From an uncultured Clostridia bacterium (GTDB lineage: Bacteria; Bacillota; Clostridia; UBA1381; UMGS1253): a stretch of 43,304 nucleotides of DNA. The stretch covers positions 1 to 43,304 of the forward strand of contig CAKSHB010000010.1 in NCBI GenBank assembly GCA_934456295.1, read 5' to 3'. The position numbers and the translations under genes were made by a program. Positions 1 through 9,086 of this stretch are shown one piece after another. Position 1 is the stretch's first letter, and each line of letters opens with the position of its first letter. The notes under the pieces are model-generated. The model was not told the origin of the DNA. It saw nothing but the letters and a program-made list of their open reading frames with translations, and did not search any database.

Positions 1-1232
1 GAATATACCGACGCGCCTGCCTCATTTACGACCATATATGACACTTTTCTGTCAAGCTCGCCTATAAGCTCTGCGGCAAATATCTCGGTTTCTTTTGAGG
101 CAGTGCCGTTGCCGATTGAGATTACATCGACATTGTGCTTTTTTATGAGTTTTTTAAGCACAGCCTTTGCCTCATCGATTTTTTTCTGCGGCGGCGTCGG
201 ATATATTACTGCCGTATCAAGCGCTTTGCCCGTCGGGTCAACAACTGCGATTTTGCAGCCCGTTCTGTATGCCGGATCAAGCCCAAGCACCGTCTTGCCC
301 TTTATGGGAGGCTGCATGAGCAGCGCTTTAAGGTTTACGCCGAAAATTTTTATTGCCTGTTCATCTGCATTCTGCGTGAGAAACGCGCGTATCTCACGTT
401 CAAGCGACGGAAACAGCAGCCTTTTAAATCCGTCCTCCACAGCCTCGGCAAATATGCCGTCGGTAACGCTTTTTCCCTTTATAAACATGCTGCTGAGCCT
501 TGATATTGCTCTGTCCTCATCAACAGCAACGCTCACCTTCAGAAAGCCCTCCTTCTCGCCGCGGTTAACCGCCAAAATACGGTGCGGCGGAATTTTTGAA
601 ACAGGCTCGCTGTATTCGGCATACATATCATAGACCGATTTTTCCTCCGACACAGCTCTCGTTTCAATCATTGCCGTTTTCATAAACATTTCGCGCAGAA
701 GCTGTCTTGCCTCGGCGCTGTCCGACACAATTTCCGCTATAATATCCTTTGCGCCGTCTATCGCCTCTTCGGCGCTCATGACGCCCTTTTCCGCGCAAAC
801 ATACTTTTCCGCCTCGGAATATATCTCGCCCGATTTCATCTGCTGCTGCATGATAAGCTGTGCCAGCGGCTCAAGCCCGCGCTCTTTTGCGACAGTTGCG
901 CGTGTGCGCCGTTTCTGCTTATACGGACGGTATATGTCCTCAAGCGCCGAGAGCGTCTGTGCCGCACCGATGCTTTCATTAAGCTCCTGTGTCATTTTAC
1001 CCTGCTCTGTGATTGAATTTATAATTTCCTCTCTGCGCTTGTCAAGATTTCTCAGATATGTCATCCTGTCATTCATCTCACGCAGAACCTGGTCATCGCA
1101 TGAATCTGTCATCTCCTTGCGGTATCGCGCAATAAACGGTATCGTGTTTCCTTCATCAACAAGCGCTATTATATTTCCTATATATTTTTCGTTTATATTA
1201 AATTCCTTTGCCAGAATTGATTGTATGTCCAT
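1..1232 (-). CDS. tex: Tex-family S1 RNA-binding protein, N-terminal part
   Basis: This minus-strand gene starts at ATG 1232-1230 and runs off the left edge, so about 410 residues are visible of a family usually about 710-780 long. The protein begins MDIQSILAKEFNI and continues with the helical Tex N-terminal region, including the stretch IPFIARYRKEMT typical of the family. From about residue 325 the YqgF/RNase H-like fold begins (VLGLDPAYRTGCKIAVVD), followed by GNGTASKETE. The HhH and S1 domains expected at the C terminus lie outside the window. A GGAGGGG-like ribosome binding site lies just upstream (complement of about 1240-1247). Tex is a conserved nucleic-acid-binding protein thought to act in transcription. 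The gene is divergent from the next one, so the space between should hold promoters for both. Confidence 0.93.
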   Translation of the reverse strand, partial: MDIQSILAKEFNINEKYIGNIIALVDEGNTIPFIARYRKEMTDSCDDQVLREMNDRMTYLRNLDKRREEIINSITEQGKMTQELNESIGAAQTLSALEDIYRPYKQKRRTRATVAKERGLEPLAQLIMQQQMKSGEIYSEAEKYVCAEKGVMSAEEAIDGAKDIIAEIVSDSAEARQLLREMFMKTAMIETRAVSEEKSVYDMYAEYSEPVSKIPPHRILAVNRGEKEGFLKVSVAVDEDRAISRLSSMFIKGKSVTDGIFAEAVEDGFKRLLFPSLEREIRAFLTQNADEQAIKIFGVNLKALLMQPPIKGKTVLGLDPAYRTGCKIAVVDPTGKALDTAVIYPTPPQKKIDEAKAVLKKLIKKHNVDVISIGNGTASKETEIFAAELIGELDRKVSYMVVNEAGASVY

Positions 1233-1398
1233 TTTATTTCCCCTCCGTTTTTTCATGTTCAAATTTTTCATATCCCGTATTTTTACCGCGTATAATATAT
1301 ATTTTACCATAACAGTTTATGAAAAATCAAACTTTTCGTCCGATTTTCGGCAAAGGCGGGATACGTATAAATATTTTTTATTTTTTTTACAAAAACAG

Positions 1399-1427
1399 TT
1401 GATTTATCGGCAAAATTATATTAGAAT
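1399..1427 (+). promoter_or_regulatory. Probable sigma-A promoter for the oxidoreductase at 1551
   Basis: TTGATT (1399-1404), a 17-base spacer, and TAGAAT (1422-1427). It predicts a start near 1434 and an untranslated leader of about 115 bases that is very AT-rich. Inside the 318-base gap 1233-1550 I see nothing else beyond the ribosome binding site AGAGGAGAGG before 1551. Confidence 0.6.
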
Positions 1428-1550
1428 ATAAGCGACATGATTAAAAAAGTTTTTTTATTGTTTTTTTGTACATGTGAAAGCGTGATAAAAAACATTGATG
1501 TATAAGAAAATTTTTTAATTTTAAATTTATTTAAGAGGAGAGGAACTAAA

Positions 1551-2729
1551 ATGGCAAACGAAGATGCAATCTTAAATCAGTTTCAGTCCGTTCAGGGCGG
1601 AGAAACAAAAGTTGACGCCAGCAAAAAACTCAGAATCGGTATCATTGGTACAGGCTGGATTGCTGACGCTCACATTGTAAACTACAAAAAAATGCCCGAC
1701 GTTGAAATCGTTGCAGGCGCAGACCTCATAGAGGGCAAAGCAGAGGCATTCTTTAAAAAGCATGAGGTTGAAGGCGTAAAGTGCTACAGAAGCCACAAGG
1801 AAATGCTTGATGACGAGAGCCTGAAGCTTGATGCAGTAAGTGTATGTACATATAACATGACTCATGCTGAGTGTACTATTTATGCTCTTGATAAGGGCGT
1901 AAGCGTGCTTCTCGAGAAGCCCATGTGCGTAACTACAGAAGAAGCTGTAGAAATTCTCAGAGCTGAGAAGAGAAGCGGAAAAGTTCTTTCAATCGGCTTC
2001 CAGCCGCGTTTTGACCCCAACATGAAGATGGTTAAGGCTGTTGTTGAGTCGGGCGTTCTGGGTCAGATTTATTACATTCAGACAGGCGGCGGCAGAAGAC
2101 GCGGTATCCCCACACCTTTCGGCACAACATTTATCGAGAAGGAAACTGCCGGAATTGGCGCTCTCGGTGATATCGGCTGCTATTCGCTTGACGTTGTTCT
2201 CAATGCAATCGGCTATCCGAAGCCCCTCACCGTTACAGGTTATAAATCGGCTTTCTTCGGCAAAGACCCGAATTACAGCCACTATCGCGCAGACAAGCGT
2301 GCCGAATATGCAAAGAAATTCAGCGTTGATGATTTTGCGGCAGGTTTTGTACGTCTTGAAGGCGGCATAATCCTCGACTTCAGAATTGCTTGGGCTATGA
2401 ACCTTGATACCTCCGGTGATACAATCATCATGGGTACAAAGGGCAGCCTCAGAATTCCTTCGACAGAGTGTTGGAACGGTACTATCGGCGGTCCTCTGAA
2501 GATATACTCAGAGGTTGGCGGCGAGCAGGTTGAAACTGAAATTCCGATGAAGGAAAGCGATGTAAACTGCTTCGAAGTTAAAATCCGTTCGTTCCTTGAT
2601 GCAGTCAAAGAGGGCGGCAAAGCTCCCGTTCCCGCAAGCCAGATTCTTTACAACCAGGCTATTCTGGACGGTATCTGCAAGTCGGCCGAGCTTGGTCATG
2701 AAATCGAAATCAAAATCCCCGAAGTTTGA
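1551..2729 (+). CDS. Gfo/Idh/MocA family NAD(P)-dependent oxidoreductase
   Basis: The 392-residue protein has a Rossmann N-terminal domain with the nucleotide-binding loop GTGWIA at residues 33-38 after an unusual 26-residue N-terminal extension. The EKPM motif sits at residues 122-125, where the lysine is the family's usual catalytic or substrate-binding residue. The C-terminal half is the alpha/beta substrate domain. Family members oxidise or reduce sugars, inositols or glycosides with NAD(P), often at C3 of a pyranose. The gene is alone, between a promoter at 1399-1427 and a terminator at 2785-2818, with a strong AGAGGAGAGG ribosome binding site. Codon choice looks more biased towards favoured codons than in its neighbours, suggesting high expression. 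The substrate cannot be told from sequence; a second family member lies at 11673. Confidence 0.9.
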   Translation: MANEDAILNQFQSVQGGETKVDASKKLRIGIIGTGWIADAHIVNYKKMPDVEIVAGADLIEGKAEAFFKKHEVEGVKCYRSHKEMLDDESLKLDAVSVCTYNMTHAECTIYALDKGVSVLLEKPMCVTTEEAVEILRAEKRSGKVLSIGFQPRFDPNMKMVKAVVESGVLGQIYYIQTGGGRRRGIPTPFGTTFIEKETAGIGALGDIGCYSLDVVLNAIGYPKPLTVTGYKSAFFGKDPNYSHYRADKRAEYAKKFSVDDFAAGFVRLEGGIILDFRIAWAMNLDTSGDTIIMGTKGSLRIPSTECWNGTIGGPLKIYSEVGGEQVETEIPMKESDVNCFEVKIRSFLDAVKEGGKAPVPASQILYNQAILDGICKSAELGHEIEIKIPEV

Positions 2730-2784
2730 TTTTATACCGGGAAAAGCTGTATTCAGAAAGATTTTTAAAACAGCAGAATTTAAA

Positions 2785-2818
2785 AGCGCTCCGCAAATGC
2801 GGAGCGCTTATTTGTTGT
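2785..2818 (+). terminator. Intrinsic terminator after the oxidoreductase
   Basis: A perfect 10-base stem, AGCGCTCCGC (2785-2794) with GCGGAGCGCT (2799-2808), closes an AAAT loop. It is followed by a T-rich tail (TTATTTGTTG) and preceded by A-rich sequence, so it may also serve the convergent VanW gene. Confidence 0.85.
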
Positions 2819-2895
2819 ACTTATAAAATTTTCATGTTATAATTTTCGCGCGCACTGTTTATGCACACAATACTTAACCACACCGCTCTACCGTA

Positions 2896-4599
2896 TTACA
2901 GCCCTTCGGGCGCCTGCGGCGCCTCGCCCGGCTTTTGTGCAGGCTCAGACGGCGCAGCCGTAGGAGCGGGCGTCGGTTCTGCCGACGGCGAAGGCGTCTG
3001 CGTCACATCTGCCGGAGCCGAAGCCGGTGTGCTTGCCGTTCCGACACGCACAACCTTGTTCACCATCGTATATGTGCTTTTGTGCAAAAACTTATTTTCA
3101 ACCTCAACGCCGTTTTCGTATATGATTTTATACGTATTAACCACAGCGCCCTTAAATCCCGGCGCATCGACAACAGTCTTTCCCTCAGGCAGCGTGCTGT
3201 CCTTCACCTCCGTCACACCGTACGGCGTCGTGCTGACGGTCTGTGTGGTGATTTTTACGGTTTTGTTTTTGTCTGCCTTTGTGCCGAGAATTCTAACCCC
3301 GACAGTTCCTCCGCCCCAGCTTGATGAAATCTTTACAGGCATATCGGTGTTGTTTTTAAACCTGAAGTCGAGCGACCCGTATGCAACGGTTGCGTCCATT
3401 CCGAGCGGAGCATAGCTTACTTCGAGCGAATGTTCATGACGCTCAACAACCTCAAGATCGGCATAAAGCACCGCTGCGTACAGTGTTGAACTTGTCTGGC
3501 AAATTCCGCCTCCCAAGCCGTCAACCATTTTATTTTTCTCATATACCGATGCCGCCTTAAAGCCTCTTGCGGCGCTTCTCTGTCCAACCGTTCCGTTATA
3601 CGAAAACTCCTCGCCGGGCAAAAGTATTTTTCCGTTTATATATTTTGCCGCAAGCTCAACGTTATTTGAACGCGGAGCATTTGACGTCATGTACTTTGTG
3701 GAATAACTTCCGAGAACATCGCCGAAAAGCAACATGCTCAGTGAGGACGCCTTTACCTGCGCCTCCTCCATTATAAAAGGTATCGTCACGTCTGGCGACC
3801 CGGGGCCGAAACCGCTGAGAGCCTTTTTTGCCGCCTCAATGTCAAGCTCTCTTCCGTCAACCTCTTTTTCAACCGTTATATCACCGTTAACCAGCACATA
3901 TCCTGCGTCCTGCGGCTCTCTTTTTGTGCTCTCATAAAGCTCTTCAATATTTATATCGGCAGGATTTGTGTCCACTTTTGAAACGCTCACGGTTTCATTT
4001 ACATCAGGCTTTAACAGCTGTGTAACCTTTTTATGCACATCTGCCGTATCTATGCCCAGCCCTCTTGTGCCGGCATGAACGGTAACCTGCGTGTCAAGTA
4101 TACTGACCTCATGCTGCACAAGCGTACCGCCGACAGAGCGTGCAAAATTATTTATAAGCGTTTCAAGCTTCAAGTGGTCGTACGACGGCACATAGCCGAC
4201 ATCTTTCCCCAAAATTTTTGCGCTCATGGCTTTAAAGATGTTTTTTCCGACATATGAAACAGCCGCTTCGGCGCTTTTTTGTGCGTCAGTCTTTAAATCT
4301 ATGTCCTCCGCGCGTATCTGCGATGAAATTCCGCTTTCTTTTTCCGAAACCGTCACCGAAGAATTTGCATAAGGATTTTCGATTGTTTCAAGATATGCCG
4401 CAATCTCGTCCGCCGTTTTTCCGCCGCAGTCATATCCTCCTATCGTCACACCGTCGGCACATACGCCGTCGGGCAGCGAAAATGACGCTATAAGCCCTGC
4501 TGCCGCCAGAACAACAACAGCCGCCGCGACAATAATCAATATAAGCGCTCCTTTGTTTTTCTTTGAGGCGCCTTTTCTTTTTTTTGCACTTCTTTCCAC
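2896..4599 (-). CDS. VanW family cell-envelope protein with G5 domain
   Basis: GTG at 4599 is chosen as start because a GGGG ribosome binding motif (4608-4611) lies 8 bases upstream; the TTG at 4605 is too close to it. The protein is about 567 residues. It has a lysine/arginine-rich N terminus and one membrane anchor (LILIIVAAAVVVLAAAGLI), then an extracellular part. Two regions resemble the peptidoglycan-binding repeats usual in VanW proteins. The VanW core contains LLPGEEFSYN and GGGICQTSSTLYAAVL, and a G5-like stretch follows (TVKITTQTVSTTPYGVTEVKD). The C-terminal 45 or so residues are a Pro/Ala/Ser/Thr tail typical of wall-spanning segments. The exact role of VanW is unknown; the organisation suggests a membrane-anchored peptidoglycan-associated protein. 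This does not imply vancomycin resistance, because no vanHAX genes are present. Confidence 0.9.
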   Translation of the reverse strand: MERSAKKRKGASKKNKGALILIIVAAAVVVLAAAGLIASFSLPDGVCADGVTIGGYDCGGKTADEIAAYLETIENPYANSSVTVSEKESGISSQIRAEDIDLKTDAQKSAEAAVSYVGKNIFKAMSAKILGKDVGYVPSYDHLKLETLINNFARSVGGTLVQHEVSILDTQVTVHAGTRGLGIDTADVHKKVTQLLKPDVNETVSVSKVDTNPADINIEELYESTKREPQDAGYVLVNGDITVEKEVDGRELDIEAAKKALSGFGPGSPDVTIPFIMEEAQVKASSLSMLLFGDVLGSYSTKYMTSNAPRSNNVELAAKYINGKILLPGEEFSYNGTVGQRSAARGFKAASVYEKNKMVDGLGGGICQTSSTLYAAVLYADLEVVERHEHSLEVSYAPLGMDATVAYGSLDFRFKNNTDMPVKISSSWGGGTVGVRILGTKADKNKTVKITTQTVSTTPYGVTEVKDSTLPEGKTVVDAPGFKGAVVNTYKIIYENGVEVENKFLHKSTYTMVNKVVRVGTASTPASAPADVTQTPSPSAEPTPAPTAAPSEPAQKPGEAPQAPEGL

Positions 4600-5000
4600 T
4601 TGCAAAACCCCTTTATATGCTCACTGATTTATAAAACACAGCTATATTATATGCAAAAACCGTTTTAATTACAGCATGTCTTAATAATGTGAAAAAATAC
4701 GGCGCGCATATCACGAAAACGCCGTCATATTTCCATTTACATTCTACTACAAAAAACCCGTAAAATCAAGCAATTAAACGCTTTTTTTATATTTTATTTT
4801 GTTTACTTTGCCGCATTTTTGAAAATTTTTCCTCACACGTATATTTTTTCAAAAAATGATATAAAATTATATTAACAATTCGTAACATTTAAGGTTCGCA
4901 TTGTACAGCTCGGGCATATATTATTTTATGAAAAGTGCCGTAAAAACGGCATTTCCGGCTTTCGCAGATTTGTATTTGTTACAAAATTATTAAAAAAACC
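4600..5000. other. Intergenic stretch between divergent wall-protein genes
   Basis: About 400 AT-rich bases with no credible ORF. A small hairpin, TGCCGT (4936-4941) with ACGGCA (4946-4951) around an AAAA loop followed by TTT, could be a weak terminator of a short transcript. A TATAAT on the minus strand near 4648-4653 could serve the VanW gene, but I see no good -35 element for it. Confidence 0.4.
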
Positions 5001-5029
5001 TTGACAAAGTTGTGAAGTTGGGGTAAAAT
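5001..5029 (+). promoter_or_regulatory. Strong sigma-A promoter of the 3D/G5 gene
   Basis: TTGACA (5001-5006), exactly 17 bases, then TAAAAT (5024-5029). Transcription should begin near 5036, giving a leader of about 110 bases. Confidence 0.85.
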
Positions 5030-5035
5030 AGGGTA

Positions 5036-5144
5036 TGCCCAAGTCAAAAACAGTAAACTCGCCGAAAGGCAGTCCGATGTGACGCAGCAGCCGAAATCTG
5101 TATCGGCTCTTGTTTCGGATTGTACGGCGAAGAACGGAGGAATT
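5036..5144 (+). promoter_or_regulatory. Structured 5' leader, possible riboswitch
   Basis: The leader can fold into one long interrupted stem: TCGCCG pairs with CGGCGA just before the ribosome binding site, TCCGA with TCGGA, and AGCCGA with TCGGCT. A competing local hairpin, GCC-GAAA-GGC with flanking ACT/AGT, shares bases with the outer stem, so two exclusive folds are possible. The elements GTAAAC, a GAAA tetraloop and GACGCA occur in the order seen in c-di-GMP-I (GEMM) riboswitches, but a 7-base insertion before GACGCA breaks the match. Genes of this wall-hydrolase type are often controlled by riboswitches (ydaO/c-di-AMP), though the ydaO signature is not visible. Confidence 0.4.
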
Positions 5145-6200
5145 ATGATTTTATTAGGCAAATGGAACTCGCATTTGTCGCCTCGCAAACTTTTGATAAC
5201 CGGCGCAGCAGTTGCATTGATGATTGCCGTTACATTCTTTACTTTGATTGCAGCGGCAAAATGGGAAGTTACGGTAAATGACAATGGAAATCTTACAACG
5301 CTTAAAACCGTAAAAACAACGGTTGGGGCGGCTTTGGAGGAAGCAGGCTTTGCGCTTGATGAGGCAGACATCGTGCTGCCTTCGCAGGATACACCCATCA
5401 GTGAGGCGGAACAGATAAGAATACTTCGCGCTTTTGACATAACTTTTTCGGATATAGACGGAGAAAAAGTTGTCAGAACGGCGCACACCGACGTTGAGGC
5501 GGTGCTTGACCAGCTCGGCGCAGCGCTCGATGAAAATGATGAGGTTGAGCCGGCGCTGTCGGAAAAGACATATGCGGGTATGAAAATAAGCGTTGCACGC
5601 GTTGAGGTAAACGAGGTGCATGAAGAAGTTGAAATCGGCTATGACGTTATAGAAAAAGAGTCCGATGAGCTGTCAAAGGGCATAAAAAAGCTCGTTACCG
5701 GGGGTGAGAACGGACTTGCGGACGTTACGTACCGCGTTGTTACAAAAAACGGCGTTGAAACGGATAAAGAAGAACTGTCAAGAGAGGTTTTGCGTGAACC
5801 TGTAGACAGAGTTGTGGCTGTCGGCACAAAGGAAGTTGCCGCACCGGCTGTTAAACTCGCGTCAAGAAGCAGCTCATCTGTGGACAGAAGCTCCTCAAAG
5901 GTTATTATATGCCGCGCCACGGCATATGACGGTTCATATGCGACGCTCGGAAAGAGCAACCCGAAAACAGCCCTCGGCAGAACTCCTACAGTCGGCACGG
6001 TTGCGGTTGACCCGAAGGTTATTCCGCTCGGCACAAGACTGTATATCGAGGCGGTTGACGGTTCGTATGTATACGGCGAATGCTTTGCCGGCGATACAGG
6101 CGGCGGCATAAAGGGCAACAGGGTCGATTTGTTTATGGCGTCGCGTTCACAGGCGTTGGCATTCGGCTCAAGACAGGTCAGAGTTTATATTCTTAATTGA
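5145..6200 (+). CDS. G5 and 3D domain cell-wall protein (YabE-like)
   Basis: The start is ATG 5145, since GGAGG (5136-5140) lies 4 bases upstream; an ATG at 5079 is in frame but inside the structured leader. The 351-residue protein has an N-terminal membrane segment (LLITGAAVALMIAVTFFTLIAAA), then two DUF348-type ubiquitin-like repeats. A G5 domain follows (VTYRVVTKNGVETDKEE). The C-terminal 3D domain has the aspartates of the DPKVIPLGTRLYIE, GDTGGGIKG and NRVDLFM motifs. The 3D domain has the double-psi beta-barrel fold of MltA-type lytic transglycosylases. This architecture matches Bacillus YabE and resuscitation-promoting-like wall hydrolases, which remodel peptidoglycan during growth or outgrowth of spores. 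It is monocistronic, with its own promoter and terminator. Confidence 0.9.
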   Translation: MILLGKWNSHLSPRKLLITGAAVALMIAVTFFTLIAAAKWEVTVNDNGNLTTLKTVKTTVGAALEEAGFALDEADIVLPSQDTPISEAEQIRILRAFDITFSDIDGEKVVRTAHTDVEAVLDQLGAALDENDEVEPALSEKTYAGMKISVARVEVNEVHEEVEIGYDVIEKESDELSKGIKKLVTGGENGLADVTYRVVTKNGVETDKEELSREVLREPVDRVVAVGTKEVAAPAVKLASRSSSSVDRSSSKVIICRATAYDGSYATLGKSNPKTALGRTPTVGTVAVDPKVIPLGTRLYIEAVDGSYVYGECFAGDTGGGIKGNRVDLFMASRSQALAFGSRQVRVYILN

Positions 6201-6217
6201 TGTGATATATGAAAAAA

Positions 6218-6242
6218 GACGCTCGGCAGAGCGTCTTTTTTT
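6218..6242 (+). terminator. Intrinsic terminator
   Basis: Stem GACGCTC (6218-6224) with GAGCGTC (6229-6235), GGCA loop, followed by seven T. An A-rich run precedes it. Confidence 0.93.
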
Positions 6243-6312
6243 GTGCCGTAAAGCGGTGGTACGAAATTAACAATCCGGCTTAAAATGTACAAAGCGCATA
6301 AAGCGGTTATTT

Positions 6313-8241
6313 TCAGTCCTTCAGTTCCTCGGGCAGAGGATATTTGTGTCTAATTCCGAGCGCATTTATTCCGCGTTTAAATTTTTGCAGAGCATGTCCG
6401 TCTTTTTTTGAGATGTCGTGTTCTTTGTTCAGATAGATCCAGCCGATATCCTTAAAATGGTACGCCTCTTCATCTCCTATATCACATGCGAACGCATCGG
6501 GAATTTTTACGCCTTCTCTAAGCTTTTCTTTAAACTTGGGCAAATACTTTTCGTAAATATCGGACGGCATACAGTTTTTTTCTGCACATATACCTGCCGC
6601 AATCCCAACCGCCTCACCAAGACTGCCCAGCGTTCTCATAACTCTTATGGAGGAAAAGGCGACATGGCTCGCGCTAACGGCTCTGCCTCCGAGAAAAAGG
6701 TTTTTTATATCCTTTGAATAAAGACATCTGTACGGCACGGGATACGGCTCAACAATTCCCCTGTGATACGCAAAAGAGCGGAACGGCTCGCCAAATTCCC
6801 TCATGTTGTCCGGCTCGGGAAAATGCAAATCAATGCTCCATGTCATGCACGCCGTCGCGTCATCATATATCCTGTGCTGCTCTATATCCTGCTGTGTCAA
6901 TATATGCTCACCCTTTACGCGGCAGCTTTCCCTTTTGCCCCCGATAGGAGATACCCATTTCAGGTCATAGTTTCTGAATTTCTCTCTGTTTGCAAAGTGA
7001 TTTTTCTGATATGCCCAGTTCGAGTATATCGCCCGAAGTCCAAAATCTCTTATATACTCCGTTTCATGCACCATGTCACGCGCAAATCCCGTTTCCTGCT
7101 CCCAATCTCCGCTGTATACATCAAGGCAATTTTCATCGCTGAATTTCAGCCCCCAGTCGATATCGGGAAACTCTCTGCCTTTTTCCGATTTTTCGCTGTA
7201 CCATCTGATTGAATGACCCATAACAAGGTTTTCGTGCTTTTTCGGCGCAAGCGTTTCTCCAAACTCGCTCTGCGCCTCTCTGCCATACATCGTCTGTGCG
7301 CCTGCAAGCCTTGACAGCACCGCATCTCCCGTGCAGTCGGAAAAAAGCTTTGCTTTGTACCTGCGCTTTTTTCCCGTAAGTGTGTTGGTGCATATCACCG
7401 CCGAAATTTTCCCGTCTGTCATCTCAGTGTCCGTCACACAGCTGTTCAGCAGAACGCTGTCGCGTGCGCCGCATGCCTCAAACGCCGCAAGCTTTCTGAA
7501 ATCCTCATAATATTGTGCCTCAAATATCGATGGGTCGCCCATAACCGGCGCAATCTCCTTTACCACATTTCCTATATTCTCATATGGCTTAAGGTTGATC
7601 ATGCCGCCCATGCACACGCGTATTTCCGAGCTGTTGCAGCCGCCGAGAACCGGACGGTCATTTATAAGAAGAACATCTGCACCGCTCCTTACAGCAGCAA
7701 GCGCCGTACATATACCGGCAACGCCTCCGCCGGCAACAATCAGGTCATATTCCTTTTCGTCCTCAAAAACCTCTTTCCAGTTCAGCCTCTTTCTCATTTC
7801 ATCAATCTCTGCCGTACCGCACGGCGGCTCATCTCCGGAGTCGGTAAGATAAATCGCGTCACATCTGCCGTTAAATCCCGTGAGGTCATGGAGCGCAAGT
7901 TTGTGCGTGCCTTTTTCAAGCACAGCCGTACCCGCCTTCTGCCATGTCCATTTTTCGCCGTTTGTGCCGAGTGTGTGTTCAAGCTCTTTGCCATCTATAA
8001 CCAGACGAAACTTTCCAGCGCTGTCGGCTGCGCCCCATACCGCCGTCCAGTCGCGCGTAAGCGCCCAGACGTTATATCTGCCCTGCTCACCGACCGTAAT
8101 TTCCGTCACGGCATCGCGCACGGGAATGCCCATACCGTGCGCCATCATGTATGATGAGTGGAGCGTTTCCATCGAGCAGCTGTCAACCACCCAGCCCCCA
8201 TGTTCAGAAAAACTTTCCGCCTCGATAAATATTTCATTCAT
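6313..8241 (-). CDS. FAD-dependent oxidoreductase with N-terminal carbohydrate-binding-like domain
   Basis: The 642-residue protein starts at ATG 8241 and overlaps the end of the upstream AraC gene by 8 bases, with a GGAG motif inside that gene. Residues 1-140 look like a CBM35/CBM6-type beta-sandwich: it starts EIFIEAESFSEHGG and contains GRYNVWALTRDW. From about residue 165 comes an FAD Rossmann fold, DLIVAGGGVAG (GGGVAG at 171-176), continuing VLLINDRPVLGGCNSSEIRV. This is the FAD_oxidored family, common in polysaccharide and glycoside loci of Bacteroidetes, Planctomycetes and Clostridia, where the substrate is usually unknown. Fusion of a sugar-binding domain to a flavin oxidoreductase suggests oxidation of a sugar or glycoside. 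No signal peptide is seen, so it is probably cytoplasmic. It is the last gene of the SDR-AraC-oxidoreductase operon. Confidence 0.85.
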   Translation of the reverse strand: MNEIFIEAESFSEHGGWVVDSCSMETLHSSYMMAHGMGIPVRDAVTEITVGEQGRYNVWALTRDWTAVWGAADSAGKFRLVIDGKELEHTLGTNGEKWTWQKAGTAVLEKGTHKLALHDLTGFNGRCDAIYLTDSGDEPPCGTAEIDEMRKRLNWKEVFEDEKEYDLIVAGGGVAGICTALAAVRSGADVLLINDRPVLGGCNSSEIRVCMGGMINLKPYENIGNVVKEIAPVMGDPSIFEAQYYEDFRKLAAFEACGARDSVLLNSCVTDTEMTDGKISAVICTNTLTGKKRRYKAKLFSDCTGDAVLSRLAGAQTMYGREAQSEFGETLAPKKHENLVMGHSIRWYSEKSEKGREFPDIDWGLKFSDENCLDVYSGDWEQETGFARDMVHETEYIRDFGLRAIYSNWAYQKNHFANREKFRNYDLKWVSPIGGKRESCRVKGEHILTQQDIEQHRIYDDATACMTWSIDLHFPEPDNMREFGEPFRSFAYHRGIVEPYPVPYRCLYSKDIKNLFLGGRAVSASHVAFSSIRVMRTLGSLGEAVGIAAGICAEKNCMPSDIYEKYLPKFKEKLREGVKIPDAFACDIGDEEAYHFKDIGWIYLNKEHDISKKDGHALQKFKRGINALGIRHKYPLPEELKD

Positions 8242-9082
8242 TCTCGTTCTCCGCCTTTCGGTTAACAGGTATTCTTATCTCCCATTCAAAATCGGGACTT
8301 TCCATGTCCTCGGGAAAAATTTCTATATTCGGCATATCATAATTCCTGTCATAGCTGCTTGACGGCAGGCAGCTGTAAAGTATGTCTTTATATGCTCTGT
8401 TAACCTTTTCATCATCGGCGCCGCGCACCTTAAAGCTCAGCCATTTCGACGCCGGCACAAAAACGCTGCGGCATTTTGCGTTTTTGCAGTTTTTTGCACC
8501 TATGACACATTCCACGCCGTTTTCGCCGTTTATATACACCGCATAAATGCGGTCCTTTGCCGCAGCTATCACCTCTTCGGATATGGCACTTTCATAAAAT
8601 GCCAACCATACATCTTCGCAGCATTCCGTATCGCTCATCTCCGATTTTGCCCCAAAACCGCATACCGAGAAGCCCTCTTCATCGGATATCGAATATGAAT
8701 AGTCCGTTCCGCCTCCCACAAAAATCTCAAAACTCAGCGGAGTAAACATTTTTACACTGTGTCCCCGCTGCATAATTTCATTCGGACCGCAGCCGTGAAA
8801 TTCCTTAAACGCACGCGAAAATGACGACGGAGCATCATAGCCGTATTTTGCCGCAAGAGCCGTAACCGAAGTATTTTTTGCGAGCAAATCCTCCGCCGCA
8901 CGCGACATGCGGCGTTTTCGTATATATTCGCTTATAGGAATACCTGCCGCAAACGAAAACACGCGCCTAAACTCATAGAGCGACATGTTAACACTGCGCG
9001 CAAGCATACCGATATCTATGTCCGAGCACAGATTGTCCTCGATATATTTTATTATTTTATTAAGTCCGCTTAAATTATTCAT
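8234..9082 (-). CDS. AraC-family regulator with C-terminal GyrI-like effector domain
   Basis: The 282-residue protein carries the AraC DNA-binding domain at the N terminus (residues 5-105: MLARSVNMSLYEFRRVFSF, then AAKYGYDAPSSFSRAFKEFHG). The rest resembles the GyrI/SOUL-like ligand-binding domain of Rob and BmrR relatives, with a typical ending (FEWEIRIPV). It starts 4 bases after the SDR stop and overlaps the oxidoreductase start by 8 bases, so the three genes are translationally linked. It probably senses a small molecule handled by this operon and controls it. The architecture differs from the other three AraC regulators in the window, whose sensor domains are N-terminal. Confidence 0.88.
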   Translation of the reverse strand: MNNLSGLNKIIKYIEDNLCSDIDIGMLARSVNMSLYEFRRVFSFAAGIPISEYIRKRRMSRAAEDLLAKNTSVTALAAKYGYDAPSSFSRAFKEFHGCGPNEIMQRGHSVKMFTPLSFEIFVGGGTDYSYSISDEEGFSVCGFGAKSEMSDTECCEDVWLAFYESAISEEVIAAAKDRIYAVYINGENGVECVIGAKNCKNAKCRSVFVPASKWLSFKVRGADDEKVNRAYKDILYSCLPSSSYDRNYDMPNIEIFPEDMESPDFEWEIRIPVNRKAENENE

Positions 9083-9086
9083 ATCA

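Noticed and set aside
103..1431. Long plus-strand open frames opposite tex
   Set aside because: They are shadows of the minus-strand tex reading frame, which shows clear family sequence and a ribosome binding site.
2896..4599. Vancomycin resistance gene
   Set aside because: VanW-domain proteins are common wall proteins in Firmicutes and no van ligase or dehydrogenase genes are present.
5036..5144. Firm assignment of a c-di-GMP-I or c-di-AMP riboswitch
   Set aside because: Some elements fit the GEMM order, but a 7-base insertion breaks the core, and the ydaO core GGAGGAAC-type sequence is missing. Kept only as a finding to test.
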